A DNA stretch of 15,134 nucleotides from Candidatus Phaeomarinibacter sp. (lineage in GTDB: Bacteria > Pseudomonadota > Alphaproteobacteria > CGMCC-115125): contig JANQMQ010000157.1 of assembly GCA_028279995.1 (NCBI GenBank), forward strand, positions 1 to 15,134, written 5' to 3'. A model generated the notes under the pieces. It was not told the origin of the DNA. It saw nothing but the letters and a program-made list of their open reading frames with translations, and made no database searches. Both the position numbers and the translations under genes were made by a program. Positions 12,321-15,134 of this stretch are shown here, one piece after another. Numbering within the stretch: position 1 is the stretch's first letter; the number at the start of each line of letters is the position of its first letter.

Positions 12321-12572
12321 ATGACCCTTGCCTCTGACCCGGGCGCGAGCCAATGGCACTTGGACAAACGCATACCGATTGCCCTGGTGGTCGCGATCAT
12401 CCTTCAGACGGCGAGCATCATGTTCTGGGTGGGCTCCATCGAAACCCGTGTTGCCAACCTTGAGGGTGCGCAGTCAGCAAACAGCGATGTTCGGGATCGC
12501 GTGATCCGCATCGAGGAGCAGGTCAAGCACATCCGCGAAGGTATCGACCGAATTGCCAATGAGGCGCGTTAG
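12321..12572 (+). CDS. Small TM plus coiled-coil protein upstream of terminase
   Basis: 83 residues from ATG 12321 with AGAAGAGAAG upstream; a longer in-frame start at 12267 adds an unlikely basic leader. Residues 16-38 (IPIALVVAIILQTASIMFWV) are a membrane segment preceded by HLDKR. Residues 40-83 are a coiled coil (SIETRVANLEGAQSANSDVR, DRVIRIEEQVKHIREGIDRI). Such TM/coil proteins lie just before terminase genes in many rhizobial prophages and may belong to lysis (spanin- or XhlA-like), though none of these is proved. Stop to terS start is 5 bases. Confidence 0.75.
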   Translation: MTLASDPGASQWHLDKRIPIALVVAIILQTASIMFWVGSIETRVANLEGAQSANSDVRDRVIRIEEQVKHIREGIDRIANEAR

Positions 12573-12577
12573 GCCAC

Positions 12578-13144
12578 ATGCCCAAAGCAAGCAAGCCAAA
12601 GCTGACCCCCAAAGAGGAGGCGTTCGCACTCAAATATGTTGAGTGCGGCAACGCGTCAGAAGCCTATCGCCATGCCTATGATGTGGGCGAGAACACCAAA
12701 CCTGAGACCGTGTGGGTTAAGGCTGCGGAGTGCCTTGCAAACGGTAAGGTGGCGGAAAGGGTGATTCAGCTTCAGGAAGAGCTGAAGGAACGCACCATTG
12801 TTTCCGTTGAGCGAACATTGGAAGAGCTATCGCGAATTGGCTTTAGCGATGTACGCAAAGTGCTCACGTCTACCGGGCATCTTGCTTCCCCAGGGGATTG
12901 GGATGACGAAACGGCAGCGTCTATTGCCTCGATAGAGGTGGTTACCAGCTCGACAGGGGAAAAAGATGACGAGGGGCGGCCTGTTGTTGAGCATGTCCAC
13001 AAAGTGAAGATGTGGGACAAGAACAGCGCTCTGGAGAAGATCGGCAAGCATCTGGCCATGTATGTGGACCGCTCCAAGGTGGAGCATGATGTGTCTGACG
13101 CCTTGGCGGAACGTCTGAACCGCGCCAAAGGCCGCAAGAAGTGA
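12578..13144 (+). CDS. Terminase small subunit
   Basis: 188 residues. N-terminal LTPKEEAFALKYVECGNASE, AYRHAYDV...TVWVKAAECLANGKVAERVIQL is the Terminase_2 (TerS) helix-turn-helix that binds the packaging site. The middle EELKERTIVSVERTLEELSR, IGFSDVRKVL is the oligomerisation region, and WDKNSALEKIGKHLAMYVDR is the usual C-terminal element contacting the large subunit. The tail is strongly basic (RLNRAKGRKK). Overlaps terL by GTGA at 13141. Confidence 0.9.
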   Translation: MPKASKPKLTPKEEAFALKYVECGNASEAYRHAYDVGENTKPETVWVKAAECLANGKVAERVIQLQEELKERTIVSVERTLEELSRIGFSDVRKVLTSTGHLASPGDWDDETAASIASIEVVTSSTGEKDDEGRPVVEHVHKVKMWDKNSALEKIGKHLAMYVDRSKVEHDVSDALAERLNRAKGRKK

Positions 13145-14613
13145 GCCGAGCCGGTGTTGCTAATCTGCACGATGAGATCATCAACCTCGCAGCCGAATAT
13201 CAGTATGACCCGGACGGATGGGCGCATGTCGCATGGGACTGGGGCCAAGGGGATCTGGATGATCTGGATGGCCCAAGACAGTGGCAGTCAGACATCAACG
13301 CTGTCATTCAGGCCCATCTGAGCGACCTTAAGACGCGGTATCAGCCTTTGCAGATCGCGGTTGCCTCAGGACACGGCATTGGTAAGTCAGCTGAGATGGG
13401 GATGTTGTCCAACTGGGCTATGTCCTGCTGGGATGACGCAAAGGTGCTCGTCACGGCGAATACAGATACCCAGCTTCGCACCAAAACAGTGCCAGAGGTG
13501 TCGAAGTGGTTTCGCACCAGCATCACGGCGGACTGGTTCGACATCCAGGCCACCAGCGTCAAGAGCCGAGACAGGGGGCACGCCGATAGTTGGCGGTTGG
13601 ATTTCACGCCATGGAGCCAGCACAATACGGAAGCCTTCGCCGGTCTGCACAACAAGGGGAAAATCCTTCTGATCCTCTTTGATGAGGCATCGAAGATTCA
13701 CGACAAGGTCTGGGAGGTCACAGAAGGCGCACTCACTGACGAAGACACCGTGATCATCTGGGTGGTGTTCGGCAATCCCACGCAGGCCGCTGGGCGCTTC
13801 AGAGAGTGCTTCCGTCGCTTCCGGCACCGTTGGGTCACACGGCAGATTGACAGCCGCACTGTTCCCGGCACGAACAAGAAGAAGCTGCAAGAGTGGGTGG
13901 ATGACTACGGCGAAGACTCGGACTTCGTTAAGGTCCGCGTGCGGGGCATGTTCCCCTCCATGTCATTCCGCCAGTTCATCAGTGAGGATGACGTAGATGC
14001 TGCTTACGGGCGGCACCTGACCGAAACCCAGTATGAGTTTGCCCCTGTTGTGATCGGCGTGGATCCCGCGTGGACCGGCGAAGACGAATTCGTGATCGTC
14101 AAGCGCCAGGGCCTCTATTCTGAAGTGCTGGGACACTACGAGAAGACTGACAATGACGTGCATATGGCGCAGGTCATCGCGCGGTTTGAGGATGAGCACA
14201 ACGCCAAGCTAGTGAATGTGGATGCGGGTTATGGGACAGGCATTGTCTCCGCAGGCCGCACCATGGGGCGCAAGTGGAATCTGATCTGGTTCAGCGGCAA
14301 GCCTGCTGACCTTGGCTGCATGAACAAGCGTGCTGAGATGTGGAAAGACATGCGCGACTGGCTGAAATCTGGCGGGGCCATTCCTCCAGATGACGTGTTG
14401 CGCACGGACCTGACAGGGCCTGAGACCGTGCCTCGTGCGGATGGTCGCATACAGCTTGAAAGCAAAGAGGATATGAAGCGGCGCATGCTGCCGTCTCCCA
14501 ACAGGGCCGATGCGCTGGGGCTGACATTTGCCATGCCGGTGCGTGACACGGCGGTGGGTAAGCCAGGTGCTGCATCTCAGGCAGCAGAACATGACTTTGA
14601 CCCCTACGCCTAG
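13141..14613 (+). CDS. Terminase large subunit (packaging ATPase/nuclease)
   Basis: 490 residues from GTG 13141. ATPase: Walker A ASGHGIGKSAEMG (75-87), Walker B ILLILFDEAS (175-184) with D181 and catalytic E182, coupling motif VVFGNPT (208-214). Nuclease: VIGVDPAWTGED (Asp308), VNVDAGYG (Asp361) and SPNRADALGL (Asp457), the three metal-binding acids of the RNase H-like fold. Complete length. It translocates DNA into the prohead and cuts concatemers. The tail ends AEHDFDPYA, a motif repeated at the end of the next small gene. Confidence 0.96.
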   Translation: MSRAGVANLHDEIINLAAEYQYDPDGWAHVAWDWGQGDLDDLDGPRQWQSDINAVIQAHLSDLKTRYQPLQIAVASGHGIGKSAEMGMLSNWAMSCWDDAKVLVTANTDTQLRTKTVPEVSKWFRTSITADWFDIQATSVKSRDRGHADSWRLDFTPWSQHNTEAFAGLHNKGKILLILFDEASKIHDKVWEVTEGALTDEDTVIIWVVFGNPTQAAGRFRECFRRFRHRWVTRQIDSRTVPGTNKKKLQEWVDDYGEDSDFVKVRVRGMFPSMSFRQFISEDDVDAAYGRHLTETQYEFAPVVIGVDPAWTGEDEFVIVKRQGLYSEVLGHYEKTDNDVHMAQVIARFEDEHNAKLVNVDAGYGTGIVSAGRTMGRKWNLIWFSGKPADLGCMNKRAEMWKDMRDWLKSGGAIPPDDVLRTDLTGPETVPRADGRIQLESKEDMKRRMLPSPNRADALGLTFAMPVRDTAVGKPGAASQAAEHDFDPYA

Positions 14614-14767
14614 GTCTCATGAGTGGGTGAAGGCACCACCTGCACAGGCTGCTGGAGAGGTTTGCCGTCGTTGCGCGTGTGCACGGACACCAATGAACGA
14701 AGTGAGCGAGTGCATGCCAACTGTGATCAGAAGACCTGCAAAGCATGATTTCGATCCGTACGGCTGA
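14591..14767 (+). CDS. Small Cys-rich protein overlapping terL
   Basis: 58 residues from ATG 14591, inside the last codons of terL (23-base overlap). Sequence: MTLTPTPRSHEWVKAPPAQA, then AGEVCRRCACARTPMNEVSE and CMPTVIRRPAKHDFDPYG. HxWVKxxPxxEAGEVCxxCxxxxTxxNxxSECIP is a recurrent small protein pattern next to terminase in rhizobial phages. CxxC plus C-x-A/C plus SEC suggests a small zinc ribbon. It shares the C-terminal HDFDPY tail with TerL. The last 23 bases also encode the start of the acetyltransferase. Confidence 0.7.
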   Translation: MTLTPTPRSHEWVKAPPAQAAGEVCRRCACARTPMNEVSECMPTVIRRPAKHDFDPYG

Positions 14768-15134
14768 GGCAGATGACGCCGCTGCCATTCTGTCGCTCGC
14801 TGAGGCCTTCATTCACGAAAGTGACTGGGGGCTTTCTTTTGACCGCAATCATGCATGGGGCCGCATCTGGTCTCACATCCACGATGACACCACAGACTAT
14901 GTGACTGCTTGGGATGGGAGCCTTCTCGCCGGTGTCTGCCATGTCGGTACGGATCGGGACTACACGCAAGAGACGCTCGGCTACGTGATCAAGTTCTATG
15001 TGATGCCGGAGCACCGCGGCACGCCTGTTTCGCGCGCATTGATGAATGCTGCAATGGAATGGTTCGAGGCTCGTGACTGTCGGTTTGTGTTTGCCACCTC
15101 CACGGCAGGCGTGGGTACAAGCGGCCAACTCTAC
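14745..15134 (+). CDS. GNAT-family N-acetyltransferase, 3' end outside the window
   Basis: 130 codons are visible from ATG 14745 with no stop. MISIRTAEADDAAAILSLAE is the typical GNAT start (strand, then helix 1). Further GNAT elements are SLLAGVCHVGTDRDYTQETL and GYVIKFYVMPEHRGTPVSRA, the beta4 strand and acetyl-CoA pyrophosphate loop (P-E-H-R-G-T-P-V-S-R-A-L, residues 88-99). CRFVFATSTAGVGTSGQLY follows. GNAT enzymes next to terminase are common in such phages; substrate unknown, with small-molecule, protein or host-target acetylation all possible. Confidence 0.88.
   Translation, partial: MISIRTAEADDAAAILSLAEAFIHESDWGLSFDRNHAWGRIWSHIHDDTTDYVTAWDGSLLAGVCHVGTDRDYTQETLGYVIKFYVMPEHRGTPVSRALMNAAMEWFEARDCRFVFATSTAGVGTSGQLY

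Noticed and set aside
1..15134. CRISPR array or integrase gene
   Set aside because: No regularly spaced repeats of array type and no tyrosine or serine recombinase motifs are visible anywhere in the window.

Overview
This window is most likely the early-to-packaging part of a temperate phage or prophage from an alphaproteobacterium, probably Hyphomicrobiales (Rhizobiales). That rests on family resemblance (carph-isopro-type Cro protein, DUF6471, KTSC secreted protein, DnaB plus HTH replication protein, TerS/TerL), moderate-to-high GC and GC-rich third codon positions. No integrase, portal, capsid or tail gene is inside the window, so prophage versus free phage is not settled. Decayed genes and an IS1595-type transposase remnant favour a resident prophage.

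Layout. 1-1896 is an accessory area: a partial unknown gene, a frameshifted DUF6471 gene, an HTH regulator with a damaged 5' end, two small secreted cysteine-containing proteins with a strong terminator, and a 53-residue gene. 1897-2883 is the lysogeny switch: a LexA/S24-type repressor on minus, a Cro-like gene on plus, and a cluster of ATACGT/CGTAT operator half-sites between them. 2668-9967 is the early plus-strand operon. Its genes join by 4-base start/stop overlaps and include a VRR-NUC nuclease, the C-terminal half of a RuvC-like resolvase, a DnaB-type helicase and an HTH replication protein. An iteron-like cluster (candidate origin) lies inside the last of these. 9968-10282 holds a candidate structured RNA and a terminator. 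10283-12320 is an accessory segment: a frameshifted small gene, a two-TM protein, a tiny gene, the IS remnant, a 20-bp perfect palindrome and one minus-strand gene. 12321 onward is the packaging module: a TM/coiled-coil protein, TerS, TerL, a small Cys-rich protein and a partial GNAT acetyltransferase.

The most unusual part is 4592-7079. Two paralogous membrane-anchored pentapeptide-repeat proteins are encoded on the minus strand, embedded in the plus-strand replication operon on either side of the resolvase fragment. They share a C-terminal cysteine signature (C, then CxC, then C) and a nearly identical upstream block: a TTGCAC/GTGCAA palindrome, a possible -10 and a start codon 7 bases later. 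Opposite each gene the plus strand stays open over its whole length and joins its neighbours by ATGA at both ends. The early operon can therefore be read as an unbroken chain of twelve coupled frames straight through both antisense genes. A plausible model (inference) is that these are lysogen-expressed cargo genes, such as exclusion or defence genes. Lytic early transcription would run antisense through them, and the open plus-strand frames would keep the early mRNA translated.
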